Assembly: GCA_022605955.1 (NCBI GenBank)
Contig: JAKCOZ010000007.1
Span: 16,846,001 to 16,910,000, forward strand
Length of the DNA: 64,000 nucleotides
DNA from: Rallus limicola
Lineage: Eukaryota > Chordata > Aves > Gruiformes > Rallidae
Direction of reading: 5' to 3'
Every line of letters begins with the position of its first letter. Positions within the stretch are counted from its first letter, which is position 1. This document shows, piece after piece, positions 27,801-37,800 of this stretch. The position numbers and the translations under genes were made by a program. The notes beneath the pieces were generated by a model that was not told the DNA's origin, ran no database searches, and worked only from the letters and a program-made list of their open reading frames with translations.

Positions 27801-28690
27801 ATGGAGCTGGTTTGTCTCAGGTATCATAGGAACAGTGGAGTAAAGCTGCCAGCAAAGCCTAGATTTCTTTTGCCGCTACCGCCAAGCCTGATTGCTAGGG
27901 CTAGGTCTGCCCTGAATCTCTCGCAGTCATTTACATCCCTGCCAAGAAACCTCTACCAAATCAGGCGTTAGGTTTCTCCACCTCCATTCTCTTAATCTTG
28001 CTCATTCTTTCTTTCACCTCAAATCTGTTCATAAGCCGAGTCCAAGATGCCAAGGAGGGACACAGGGCAGGGATCAGGAAAGCTGTACAGATCCAGTTCG
28101 TTTACCCAGCAGTGCCAGCACTGTAAACAAAATGGGCTGTCATACAGCCTGGCACCAAAGGATGGAGCAGGAACATTTCTGAATGTAATCACTTTCAGGA
28201 ACTTCAGCAAATAACGAAGGGCTGACTAATACCAGGAGCCTCTCCCACAGTTCATTTACTGTGTAGCTCTGAGACATGCTTGGCAGACGAGAACGCACAT
28301 CAAATGTTTTGATCTATGGAAGAACATTTTTCTGAATATTTTTCCAAAGATTTTTTTTTCCCCTCAACTTTGTAATGTGACTCTGAAGATGGTCATGCTG
28401 TATTTTTAAAGGAGATACTCTGTGTGTGTTTTTTAAGACCTTTTTGGAAAGGGAATGGAGGGTTGCATATTTTTTAACTCCAAAACCCAGATGTTCTTGA
28501 ACAGAGAAAAATAGAATAACATACATTAATAGCTTGGAAAACAATGGCAATATTTAATTAACCTTTAGAAATGCCTAATCTGTGAATCTGCACGTGTCAG
28601 CTCATCTTTAGAACAGAGTGACTGTGTGTGCCTTTGCCAAAATCAACATGCTTGTTCGGTGGATTTCTTCCACTGGGGATTCACATGAAG
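21876..28690. other. Non-coding unique sequence, no gene seen
   Basis: There is no defensible coding exon or transposon. Frames up to 157 codons (minus strand 26764-27237) show no family motif. Texture compatible with conserved non-coding DNA appears around 23100-23320 and 26400-26700, as inference only. Confidence 0.5.
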
Positions 28691-28693
28691 AAC

Positions 28694-28740
28694 AAAAAAA
28701 GGGGGGAGGGGGGGGAAGAAAAAAAATAAATTATTTTTTT
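28694..28740. repeat. A-run/G-run/A-run simple sequence
   Basis: A short A-run is followed by six and then eight G separated by a single A (28701-28715), then A-rich and T-rich runs. It is low-complexity DNA, and the G block might form a compact G-quadruplex. Confidence 0.85.
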
Positions 28741-28784
28741 TCCAGTTGTTTGACTTGAAGCTTTCATGTGATCCAGATGACCTC

Positions 28785-28865
28785 GTCCGGGTTGATGTAG
28801 CCTGGTGCGCCACAGATCCGAGATCTGCATGTTCAAGGCTTGGCTCTTAGCCCTTAGTCGTTGGA
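28785..28865 (+). mobile_element. Possible tRNA-derived SINE scrap
   Basis: 'gagatctgcatgttcaaggc' followed by 'ttggctctta' resembles the B-box and start of the body of old tRNA-derived SINEs ('ggagatctgggttcaaatcc...tggctctgcc'), and 'tagcctggtgcg' could be a decayed A-box. It contains a tight palindrome, cagatc-cga-gatctg (28815-28829). It cannot fold as a proper tRNA. Confidence 0.3.
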
Positions 28866-31100
28866 CCAGACAGTCTGCAGGTCTTGAGGGACCATTAAAA
28901 GCTTCAGTTTAGCAAGGGGGCCGTTACCTCTTCATCGCTGATTTTCTCTCTATATATCCCTTTAGCTTGGCTGCCATCAGCAGACCCCCTCTACCTGCCA
29001 AATCCTCTCCTTTTTCAATCCTTGAAGTAGGAACACAGACTGCAGCAGGGAAGAAGGGGCAGTGAATGTTTGGCTCCTTTTGGAGTGCCCCGTTTCCCAT
29101 CTGATAGGAGTCCCCCGCTAAAATAGGATGGGCTATATCCCTTCTCCAGCTGGCTCCCAGGTCTGCAAAGTGCAGGCAGATCGCAGAGTTTCTCAGCATG
29201 CAGGAGAGGTATCTGAAGCATAAGGCTCGTGGTGCATACGGGAGGAGTGGCAAGTACACCAGAAGGTGAAGAGATGGCTGGAAGCAACACTAATGCCCCT
29301 CCATCTGGAAAGATGAGTGCTGTTTAGTACGTCTGGAAAGCATTATTTCTGCAAATAGCTCAACCTCTTTCAGCTTAGAGGCAGGGATCCCAGCCTGCTG
29401 CCAAGTTTAGATCTCCCTGATGGCAATGTGGTAGGGGAGATGGTGAACAAGTGTACTAATGGCATAAAGCAGGAAAAAACAGCATCCAATACATCAGCTT
29501 AAGGTACATCAGGCATCTGCCCTTCTCCCAGAAGGCTGCCTGCGACTTCAAATTGCATTAAGACACACTTGTGTTTTATATCACGGGATCAACCCATATG
29601 ATAAAAGTTTAATTGGGTGGGTGTGAAGGGGAATTTAGAAGTCGCTCAATTGATTGTTCCCAGTGATTTAGCTTCACAAGGGAGATATGGGAAAGGATCA
29701 GCTCTGATCTACTAGTGTCCCTAGATTTTGGTTGGAATTGTAGCCTTTCAAAGATCCAGCTTTAGGTAAAGCTCATCTGAAAACACTGAGAGACGCTAGT
29801 TCATGTTGTTTCAGAAACAAATGCCTGACTCAAGCTTGTTCGCAACCTTGATTCAAATTTGTAGACCAGAGGGGATCACTCAGCAAACCTCATCAGTCCT
29901 TCAGCTTTGCAGCAAAATCAAAATCAGTCTGTAGGGCTTCTCTCTAAATATCTTTGAATGGATAGAGACGTAGGTGCAAGTGCCTTTCTTCATCTTTTAA
30001 CCACATTAAGGCAACGGTCTAAAAAATCTATCAATCAGAAGCACACTCCTCATGTGAATTGCAAGTAGGACAATTTCCAAACTCTTTCTCATCAGTGTAC
30101 AGCCTGTTTTCTAATGATATATATTCATGATCAATGTGGGATGCTGTGCGTGGTAATGAACAAGTTGTAATGCAGCTGATGTGTGAGGGTCGTGTGTGTA
30201 TTCTCATGGGTCACTGTTGACCAGCCATCTGATATGTGCCAAGTTTGGATGAGACACGTGGTATGCAAAGCTCATGAAGGTTTTCTGAAAAAAAAAAAAA
30301 AAAAAAAAAAATGTTGCTTTGGTTTATTTACAGCAGATTTGTACCTTGCAAAAAAACCCAAAACAAAACACCAAACCCCATGAAATACAATAGATGTTCT
30401 CTTTTAGAAATATGGGTTCAAAATGTGTTTTAGAGGATTGAACTCCAGACCCTGAAATACATTTCTGGAAAAGCAGTCTGTTCTCAGACTTGGAAATAAG
30501 GGCACAAACCCCACTTTCTCAGCAGTTCCAGGAGATTTTGTCACAGTTGTGATGGGTTTGTGTATCTTTGCATGGGTTTGTGGATGTTTACCTAAATAAT
30601 GTCTTTAAGATGTTTCTTTCCATATCCGTCTTCTGTATTGAATGTGAACCTGTTTGAAAATATCTGTTGAATTTTGTGTGACTCAAAGGACTACCCATAG
30701 CTCATGTGCTTAAGTGTATGGAGGACTTCACAGGTCAAGGCTGACATTTGTGTCCTTTTTGGAGTGAGTTTAAAAATCAACTGTGATGATTTACAGTAAC
30801 TGTATATGCAAATGTGTGCATTCACTGGTAATATATTGTAGCTTTTAATGGAAGAAATCAAAATGCAAGGAATGAGTTTGAAACGATAGCAACAACGAAA
30901 TCTTTAAGTGTTCGTTTTCCTTACTTAAAAAAAACCCAACAGGGGACTTTTACTTTTTCTTTTTACATTCCCTAGGCATTTTCCACAGTTTCACCAACAC
31001 TGTTACAAAACTATTTGTCTTTTTGTTTTTTCCTTAGTGAAGAGTAAAAATTTCCATAAGGGTTTGTGGATTTCTTTTCAGGACATCTTTGTTTGGAGGC
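28866..31100. other. Non-coding unique sequence
   Basis: No gene is recognised. It contains a 24-base A run at 30288-30311. Confidence 0.5.
30288..30311. repeat. A24 homopolymer
   Basis: 24 consecutive A. The upstream sequence does not resemble a spliced mRNA or SINE, so I do not treat it as a retrogene tail. Confidence 0.9.
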
Positions 31101-31107
31101 TTGTTTT

Positions 31108-31143
31108 GGGTTTGGGTTGCATTTGGGGGTTTGGGGCTTGGGG
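31108..31143 (+). promoter_or_regulatory. G-quadruplex-prone (TTTGGG)-like stretch
   Basis: Five G-runs (3, 3, 5, 4, 4) are separated by TTT, an 8-base loop, TTT and CTT. One loop is slightly longer than the canonical limit of 7. The spacing is telomere-like, but it is not a TTAGGG array. A T-run and another TTTGGGG follow downstream. Confidence 0.55.
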
Positions 31144-31364
31144 TTTGTTTTTTTTTTTTTGTTCTTGTGTTGTTGTTTGGGGTTTTTTTTAACTGTACAA
31201 AGCAAAAGGTCTGTGAGCATTCTGGTAAAATATGATAGAAAATTTCCAATAATAAAGAAAAATGACTGACGTATTTTGTGAAGAATTGTTTTTGGATAAA
31301 AAGGGTTCTTTTCAAGTGAAAAGGCATGTCGTGCAAAAAATTCAATTAGTTCTAGTTTCAAGAT

Positions 31365-31500
31365 CCCTATGGGCCATATCCTGAATAGTTATTGAGACAA
31401 AGCTCCCATTGAAGTCACTGGGCATACTTCCTGATTAAAGCCTTCAGGACTAGGTCAACTGGGAGTTTTGCCTGAGTAAGCACTTCAGGATTTGAGTGTA
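31365..31500. repeat. Possible ancient sauropsid interspersed repeat
   Basis: 'aaagctcccattgaagtcac' and 'ctgggagttttgcctgagta' followed by 'agcacttcaggattt' match a motif I remember as widespread in turtle, crocodile and bird non-coding DNA ('cattgaagtcaatgggagttttgcctgagtaagg...caggat'). I cannot name the family or its termini. Confidence 0.3.
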
Positions 31501-32629
31501 AACACAGCCATTGGGGAATAAATGGGTTAATACAGCAGCCTAATACATTCTCTGCATTCATAAGCTCTGCTTTATATAAGGGACGTGGAACCCTCTTCCT
31601 CCTAGTGAGGATGGCAGACATTTTATTTGCCGTAACCCACGGTGCTGGTGCCCTTTCATTTGCGTCACCAAAGCGACGTTGTCTGGTCTGAGTCTTTCCC
31701 TGTTCCCCTCCACCTCTCCCCTCCGAGAGTGAACCCTCCATGCCGGTGTAAAGGCCAAACCACTTTTTTTTAATACAGTACCAAGGCAGGAATCCCCCTG
31801 CCCCCTCCCAGCCAAGCCCATTCCCCCATCCAGGCTGAGTTAGTCATGTCTGACTTCTCCTATTCACATTATGGCTACCCTTGTTGCTTTTTGGGTTTTG
31901 TTTTGCTTCCTTACTGTTGTTGTTTTTCAGCCAAAGCTGTCATTTATCATGAGAACAAGAGCAGCCATGTGTTGATTTTTCTGGATTCCTTTTGGACAGT
32001 GTCCCAGTGCTAATGAAGGCCCTTCCAAAGTGCTAAAGAGCTGGTGCCAAAATCAGTTACAGTGAAAACAATAGGGGAGTGGTGCACAGACAGCACATCT
32101 AGTGTGTGTGTGCGTGCATGCGTGTGTGAGTGGAGGGAGCACTTACAATTGTGATTTCGGTCCTCCTCCCTTAAGGATAATAAATTCGACTGAACTAAGG
32201 GGCTCGAATTCACATTTGGTCAGAGTCTGAGGCACATTAGAAGTAAAAGCCGGTGGAAAAATAGATGGTAGATGTTCACACATTATGTCCTGTCTGGTCT
32301 GGATAATAACACAAAAATCAATGTTGTACGTAAGCTGTGACAATGATGATGAAGCTTCTGCAAGAGTTATAGGACCTTGAAATTCAGGGCTTTATCTCTG
32401 CTCATGGGTCATTTATCTAAAAGCCTTTTTTTAAGGACTCCTGAAAATAGGGTTTTTTTAAAAAATATAATTTAAAATGTAACTCTTTAATTTGAACTAC
32501 CCCTTCTTCTCAGACTTTCTGAGCTGCTACATGTACAATGTGTGCTAAGCCTTAAAATACCCAGCAGCAGTCATTTCACGCTGTACCGTTTACGGTAGAC
32601 ACACTTTTCCTGGGACCACGAAGGTGGGA
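31501..32629. other. Non-coding unique sequence
   Basis: No gene is seen. TG/CG-rich simple sequence ('gtgtgtgtgcgtgcatgcgt') lies at about 32103-32128. Confidence 0.5.
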
Positions 32630-33125
32630 GAAACCAGGATCGGGACGGCCGTAAGGCGCAGCAGCCGCCTGTGGGCCTGCCACCCAAACCTGAGCCAAGA
32701 CCCAAACCCTGGCGGTCACAGCACGGCTGCTGGGGCTCCTGAGCGTTTTCTCCTCATAGGAAGTGCACGGTCACCGCGCTTTCCTGTTATTATCCGTCTT
32801 GGAGGATTTATGGGTTTTATGAATCAAAACCAGCTCGCCCGGCCAGCGCTTTCCCCAGACCCAGTTTCTAGCCTTGTGCTCCATCTACCGGCTACCGGCC
32901 CCGCGCAGCCACCACGGTGCTGCCGCCGGCGGTCCTGCCCAGTCAAGCGGGGTTTGGGGTGCGGGGACCTAGAGGGGAAACCTTCCCGTCACCCCTCTTC
33001 TTCCTCCTCCGGGACTTCGGAGGGGTCCCACTGCCGCTGTCCCCTCGGCCGCTGCTGCTCGGCGGGCGCTGAAGTCCCCTGCCCGGCCCCGGCGCTGCGT
33101 GGAGGGCTCCGCGGCTCCGCTAAGC
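32630..33125. promoter_or_regulatory. CpG island, candidate promoter
   Basis: GC content jumps well above the AT-rich flanks. In 32881-33120 I count 26 CpG dinucleotides in 240 bases, which is close to the number expected without CpG depletion. That is the hallmark of an unmethylated island. GC boxes such as 'ccccgcgc' and 'ggcgggcgct' are present. A plus-strand frame of 218 codons (32624-33280) spans it, but its protein is low-complexity Ser/Pro/Arg/Cys and is probably a consequence of high GC. No coding exon follows. It could be the start of a non-coding transcript or a distant alternative promoter. Confidence 0.5.
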
Positions 33126-33170
33126 ACATGGCAGCCAAAAACATTCACAGGAGCCCGTATATATGCACCT

Positions 33171-33190
33171 ACAGACACATACATGTCTGT
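33171..33190. repeat. Small perfect hairpin
   Basis: acagaca (33171-33177) pairs with tgtctgt (33184-33190) around a 6-base loop, flanked by TATATA sequence on both sides, just 3' of the CpG island. Confidence 0.6.
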
Positions 33191-33562
33191 ATTTATATAT
33201 CTTGCTGCTGGCTGGGTCCAGCCACTTTTGTTGTGTTTCTGCGGCACCCGTTCTTCTTTATTAAACCCCAAATGATTTAATCAAAACGATGTTTACCCAA
33301 CATAGCCGGGAAGGAATACTTTCATTACCAGATGCCAATCTTTCTTGCTTGCATTTCAGTTGTGAGCAAGCCAGTTTGTGTTTAGAGGCAGATACTGGTG
33401 ATTTGAAAAGGCATTTCTATAACAGTACCCACTAACGCTGCTGTTTGTTTTGAGTTTTGTTCCAAAATATACAAATATATCAGATTCTGATAGAATAATC
33501 TCCACAGTTTGGACGAATCTGGTGAATGATTGAATCTACAGATCAGTTTAATTTGTAGCTGC

Positions 33563-33586
33563 CACACACACACACACACACACACA
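33563..33586. repeat. (CA)12 dinucleotide microsatellite
   Basis: Twelve perfect CA units followed by TATATA. Confidence 0.95.
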
Positions 33587-33730
33587 TATATTTCAGTAAA
33601 TAAAAAATAACCTCTGACTAAGTTACAGTGTTTAGTTTTAGATCCCCATTTAACACATAGTGTTACTGTAACTGTGGACTTGATTTTTGTGTTTTGTTGT
33701 CTGCATAAACATTACCTTCTGAAAGACTAG

Positions 33731-33980
33731 TAGACTCCATAGAGTCTTAGGCCAGAAGGGCCATTATGTTCATCTGGTCCGACCTCCTGCATAGCACCAG
33801 GCATATGATTTCACACTGTGATTTCTTCATCTACGCAAGCAATTTGCAGCTGAGCTAAGTCGTAGCTTATAGAAAGATAGTCAGATAACACAGCCCTACA
33901 TAGCGCTCCTGACTACCTATCTGGACTTTAAATTTCCTTCGACACATAGCACTCCAGTAGAAATTTCCCCCCATCAGAAG
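33731..33980 (-). mobile_element. CR1: Old CR1 LINE 3' portion
   Basis: The plus strand reads 'cttaggccagaagggcc', 'catctggtccgacctcctgc', 'atagcaccaggcat' and then 'gctgagctaagtcgtagctt' and 'atagaaagatagtc'. In this order these match the antisense of an amniote CR1 3' end, so the element is on the minus strand. It is 5'-truncated and diverged, with no open frame of CR1 type. Confidence 0.65.
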
Positions 33981-35059
33981 GTTTCTTTATGCCCCTTGAC
34001 AGCACTAAGCTATTTTAGATGTAACATTTATGCACATAAATGTTTCAGGAGAGCTCTAATTTATCAGCTATCTCCTCTTCTTTCACCCTCTTATTCAAGC
34101 ATTTAAACAGAACAACAGATGGTCCTTGCGGGCCATTTGCTGTGATTGGAATTGCAGTGTCCCAAAGAAGGGCGGCTTTCTTATAGCTAAAAGTGAGCCG
34201 AGGTTTCCTTACCCAAGAATTTCAAATGATGCCAGAATTTGCCTCGCTACAAAAGAAAGCATGTTTCCCGAAAGTTGAAGGGTGAAATCTGGAAACTTTA
34301 AAAACATCTCTCACCATATGGGCTATCATACCCTTATCATTAAAGAGGACCGAGATTTTGAAGACATGGCATAGAAAAATCCTCAATTTTATCTTGGTAC
34401 ATTTGAATCCTTGATTTGGAATGACTGAAATAGTAATTTATTTGAAAGTAGCCCCTCTTATCCTTATTTATTGCTCTCACTGGCACATTTAAACATTTCA
34501 AGGGACTGGTTTCACTTGCATACTCTACTGATGCACCCTAGAAGCACAGGCACTACACGACCTGCAAGCTTTGTTTTCATACAAAAAAAGGTGAGAATAC
34601 AAATGTTTTCTAAAATATTTTGTTTTAATTATCTCCTTGAATCTTGCAAACAGATCTGTTGCATAGGCTAAACAGAAGTATTTCTAAAGGTCTAAATAAA
34701 GTTTATAATTGTACATGAGATTCTTTGGACCAGCTCTTGTAGACAGGATATAGTTCTTCATGGCTGCAGAGTACTGTTACAAGCCTGTAGACCTGAAGCT
34801 TTGTGGCTTGTTTTGCTTATCATCTGCTTCCAGGGACCTCTGTGCCCAAAGGTACCTTGCGGTTTAGGCCTTTAGGTCACATTGTGGGCATTCATAAACC
34901 TCAGGGGGAAGCGAGTTGGGCATCTTGATCCTTGATGGTACTGGTTTCCTATTTTTTTTACTAGCTGACCAGCTAACGTGAACTCCAGGGTATGGGCATC
35001 TTCTTAGGGGACACTTTGGCTAAATGAGGTGGTTTGGATGCACAGTAAAGTTTTGAGCT
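33981..35059. other. Non-coding unique sequence
   Basis: No gene or repeat is recognised. It is moderately AT-rich. Confidence 0.5.
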
Positions 35060-35215
35060 TGATGCGTGGGAGGTGGTTGAGTCACCATCCCTGGATGTAT
35101 TTAAAAGACGTCTTAGATGAGGTGCTCAGGGATATGGTTTAGTAGAGGACAAGTATGATTGGACTTGATGATCTCAAAGGTCTTTTCCAACCCAGTGATT
35201 CTGTGTTTCTATGTG
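35060..35215 (+). mobile_element. CR1: CR1 LINE 3'-end fragment
   Basis: 'gtggttgagtcaccatccct', 'ggatgtatttaaaagacgtc', 'ggacttgatgatctcaaagg' and 'tcttttccaacccagtgatt' followed by 'ctgtgtttctatg' are the successive blocks of an avian CR1 3' end, including the terminal short repeat. It is heavily 5'-truncated. Confidence 0.85.
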
Positions 35216-35365
35216 TGACATTCAGGACTGTTAAGGCTCCTTGTAGAGCACATGAGGTCTTCTGCTGGGTTTATTTTATCCCTGTTTTATGTAAAACACG
35301 TTGCAAATTCATGGTAAAAGGGAATGTAATAGAGATCTTCCTTCCTCCCTGCCTCCCTCCCCTTT

Positions 35366-35490
35366 AATGCCCTGGTGGCTAAGTATTCAGGGCACGTTGT
35401 ATTGGTATGCAAAATACAAATCTGACCCCTGTATGGTTATACAGGACTCTGAATCACATCCACAGTTCCAGTCCTCAGCTGGGTCTGTAA
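35366..35490 (+). mobile_element. Possible tRNA-like SINE scrap
   Basis: 'ccctggtggctaagtattca' followed by 'gggcac' resembles the head of the old sauropsid tRNA-like repeat ('cctggtggttagggcactc'), and 'ggactctgaatcacatcc' the following body. It is weak and diverged. Confidence 0.25.
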
Positions 35491-36479
35491 AAAAATTTTA
35501 TTCACCGCTTTTTTAGGTGTTTCAGATCTTTCCTTATGTACAGCTTTACAGCCTACAGACTTGAACTGATCCAGCCTCTTGAGTCTGTGAGTTGACTTTG
35601 TGCCACAGCCTGTTCACGTCTGTCTTGTCTGAGACATTTAAGCTCACAGACCAAGCAAAGGGATGATTCAAGCCTGTGATCTGAACCCTTAGACCAGGAC
35701 TTAAGTGTAAAGAGTCACATTCTGTGATGTCAGGGTCTGAAGGAGCAACAGTTTTTTCTCTCCCTCTACAAGAAAGAAGGCAAGAGAAGGAGGTTTCCGT
35801 TTTCTCCCAGGTTAGAACATTAAATGTGGGTTAGTGGCATTTTCATTCTTCAGCAGATTCTGTGCAGAGTTCAGCATAGCCACGTGCATGGATAAGGTAA
35901 ACTAAACTGGGGAATTTCAGAAGGAAAAGACATTGTGGCAGGAAGAGAGGTTATGGAGGGGAATATGTTAATTTAGCCAGACAGGAAAGGCCTGTGTGCT
36001 AATTGAGATAGTCTGGATTATAGAGTTAAACCCTGTAATTTTGAACTACGTTCACAAGGTGAACTCGTACAGTAAACCTTTACTCTTTTATGTCCTAATA
36101 TCTCCGGCAATTCATAACCCAGATTAGATGACAGACTCCCTTATCTAATGTAGGAGAATTAGATGCCTAAGAATAGGAAATACAGAAAGCAGCATGCTGA
36201 ACAGGAAGCTGTATGGGTGATTCTATGGAAAATGCCAGTAGATTTTTACCTCTCCTTGACCTGGAAGTTTTCTGATTTCCCCCTGTGCTCACAAGTGTTT
36301 GTTTTGTGGAGACGATCACCTTTCTGCACCATGAAGCTTCAGCCTGGGCCAGATTTAGGGCAGATGGTCTGTGAACTCCATTAAGGACTCTTTGGAGAAC
36401 CCTGAAAAACTAGGTGTGCATGAGACTATAACTAGCTTTGGTGGTGCTCATCTTTTACATAATTACCTACCACAAGGGC

Positions 36480-36570
36480 ATGGCAAGAAAGATCTCATTG
36501 GCTTTATGAGGTCTGAACTCAGGCTTAGAAGGGCATAATAAACACCAGACCACAAGGTACCCGGTGTGAC
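36480..36570 (-). mobile_element. Possible tRNA-like SINE scrap, antisense
   Basis: 'gaggtctgaactcaggctta' followed by 'acaccagaccacaaggtacc' is similar to the antisense of tRNA-derived SINE heads ('...gaactcaggt...aaccactaggcta'). The similarity is low. Confidence 0.22.
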
Positions 36571-36744
36571 AACACTTTCCAGTTTGTTTTTTTCTTTCTT
36601 TCAAAGTTGAGCCACTGCACAGCTGAGTATGCAGCGATAGTGAGAACAAAAACCACACAGTGGTTACAGCACTAGGCTGGGTTGGACAGTTGGGCTCAGA
36701 AGGTAGAGGCTAATGGATTGTACTTTACCTGGAGGCTGGTAACA

Positions 36745-37560
36745 TGTGAAGAACTTTATGGGACTTGTCTTGTTTAACATCATTATCAATGACCTGGAGG
36801 AGATGACAGAGTGCACTAGCCACCTTTGTAAATTACACCAAAATGGGGGGCAGGGGAGGGAACAGGGACCCAGTGATATGCTTGAGGGAAGGCTTGCCAT
36901 CCAGAGGGACATGGGCTGGAGGAATGGACCAACAGCAGCATTATGGAATTCAGTAAGGACGACCTTTAAGTCCTGCACCTGGGATGACCTGACAGTGATA
37001 CAGGCTGGGAATGCTCCAGCTGGGGAGCATCTCTGCTGAGAAGGACCTGAGGGCTGAGACAGACAGACAAGCTGAACATGAGCCTGCAGTGTGCACCAAC
37101 AGCAAAGGCGGCCAACATATCCTGTATTAACAGCAGTATGGCCAGTGCAGGGAGGGGAGGGATTGTCCCCCTTCGCTCAACACTTCTTAGATGGCACCTA
37201 GAATACCCCATCCAGTTTCAGGCCCCCCAGTACAAGAAAGACATCAATCAAATGGAGAACTGACTGCTGTGGACTATATCTGGATTTAAGGAGTAAAACC
37301 TTGTCTTTGTAGCAGCTAATACTGTTAAGGACATTTTTGAGAAGATAGCCAGCCTCTTCACAGAGATGCATGTCAGGACCATGGGAGATGATGGGTGTAT
37401 GTTGAAGTAAGAGAGGTTCAGGGGAGTATAAGGAAACATTTTTTCCCCATGAAGAAGCAGTGAGACAGGTCACTCCACCTTTGGAGATTTTCAAAACCAG
37501 ACTGGACAAGGCCCTAGCCAACTTATTCTGATCTCATAGCTGAGCTGAGCAGATTTCCTG
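36745..37560 (+). mobile_element. CR1: CR1 LINE, 5'-truncated, decayed ORF2 3' half and 3' region
   Basis: The stretch follows the CR1 ORF2 order. It begins with 'aacatcattatcaatgacct' and 'ggaggagatgacagagtgca' (the block coding for the reverse transcriptase C-terminal side). Next come 'atgagcctgcagtgtgcacc', 'acttcttagatggcacctag' followed by 'aataccc', and 'cagcctcttcacagagatgc'. It ends with 'ggagattttcaaaaccagac' followed by 'tggacaaggccc'. The reading frame is broken by indels and the final 3' repeat is missing or unrecognisable. It is non-functional and is of the bird or crocodilian type. Confidence 0.88.
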
Positions 37561-37699
37561 AGGTGCTTTCCTGAGTTATCCTCTTACCCTGTGAATACAA
37601 AACTGGGATTTCTCTCTGGAAAAATAACACCTGTCTGGATGCAAGGAGAAAACCCCATCATTCCTATGCTGTAGACTTGAGATAGACTCTGTGCCTTCT

Positions 37700-37800
37700 A
37701 ACATCCTGGTGGTTAGGGCTCTTTCCTGGGACATGGATTTAATTTCTCTCAGGATGAAAAGAGCCTAAACCCAAGTCTATTACTCCCTGAGTGGTGTAAA
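37700..37800 (+). mobile_element. Sauropsid tRNA-like SINE fragment
   Basis: 'catcctggtggttagggctc' and 'ctgggacatggatttaattt' followed by 'ctctcaggatgaaaag' and 'gcctaaacccaagtctatta' correspond to a tRNA-like interspersed repeat I recognise from sauropsid genomes ('ctggtggttagggcactc..cctgggatgtgggagac...gaacccaagtctcccact'). The family name is not certain. Confidence 0.45.

Noticed and set aside
28785..28865. Possible functional tRNA gene
   Set aside because: A- and B-box-like motifs are decayed, and no cloverleaf with matching acceptor and anticodon arms can be drawn.
30288..30311. Poly(A) tail of a processed retrogene
   Set aside because: No AATAAA signal at the right distance and no open or mRNA-like sequence upstream.
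32624..33280. 218-codon plus frame across the CpG island
   Set aside because: High GC lowers stop frequency. The protein is low-complexity and continues into TATATA sequence downstream. No known domain.
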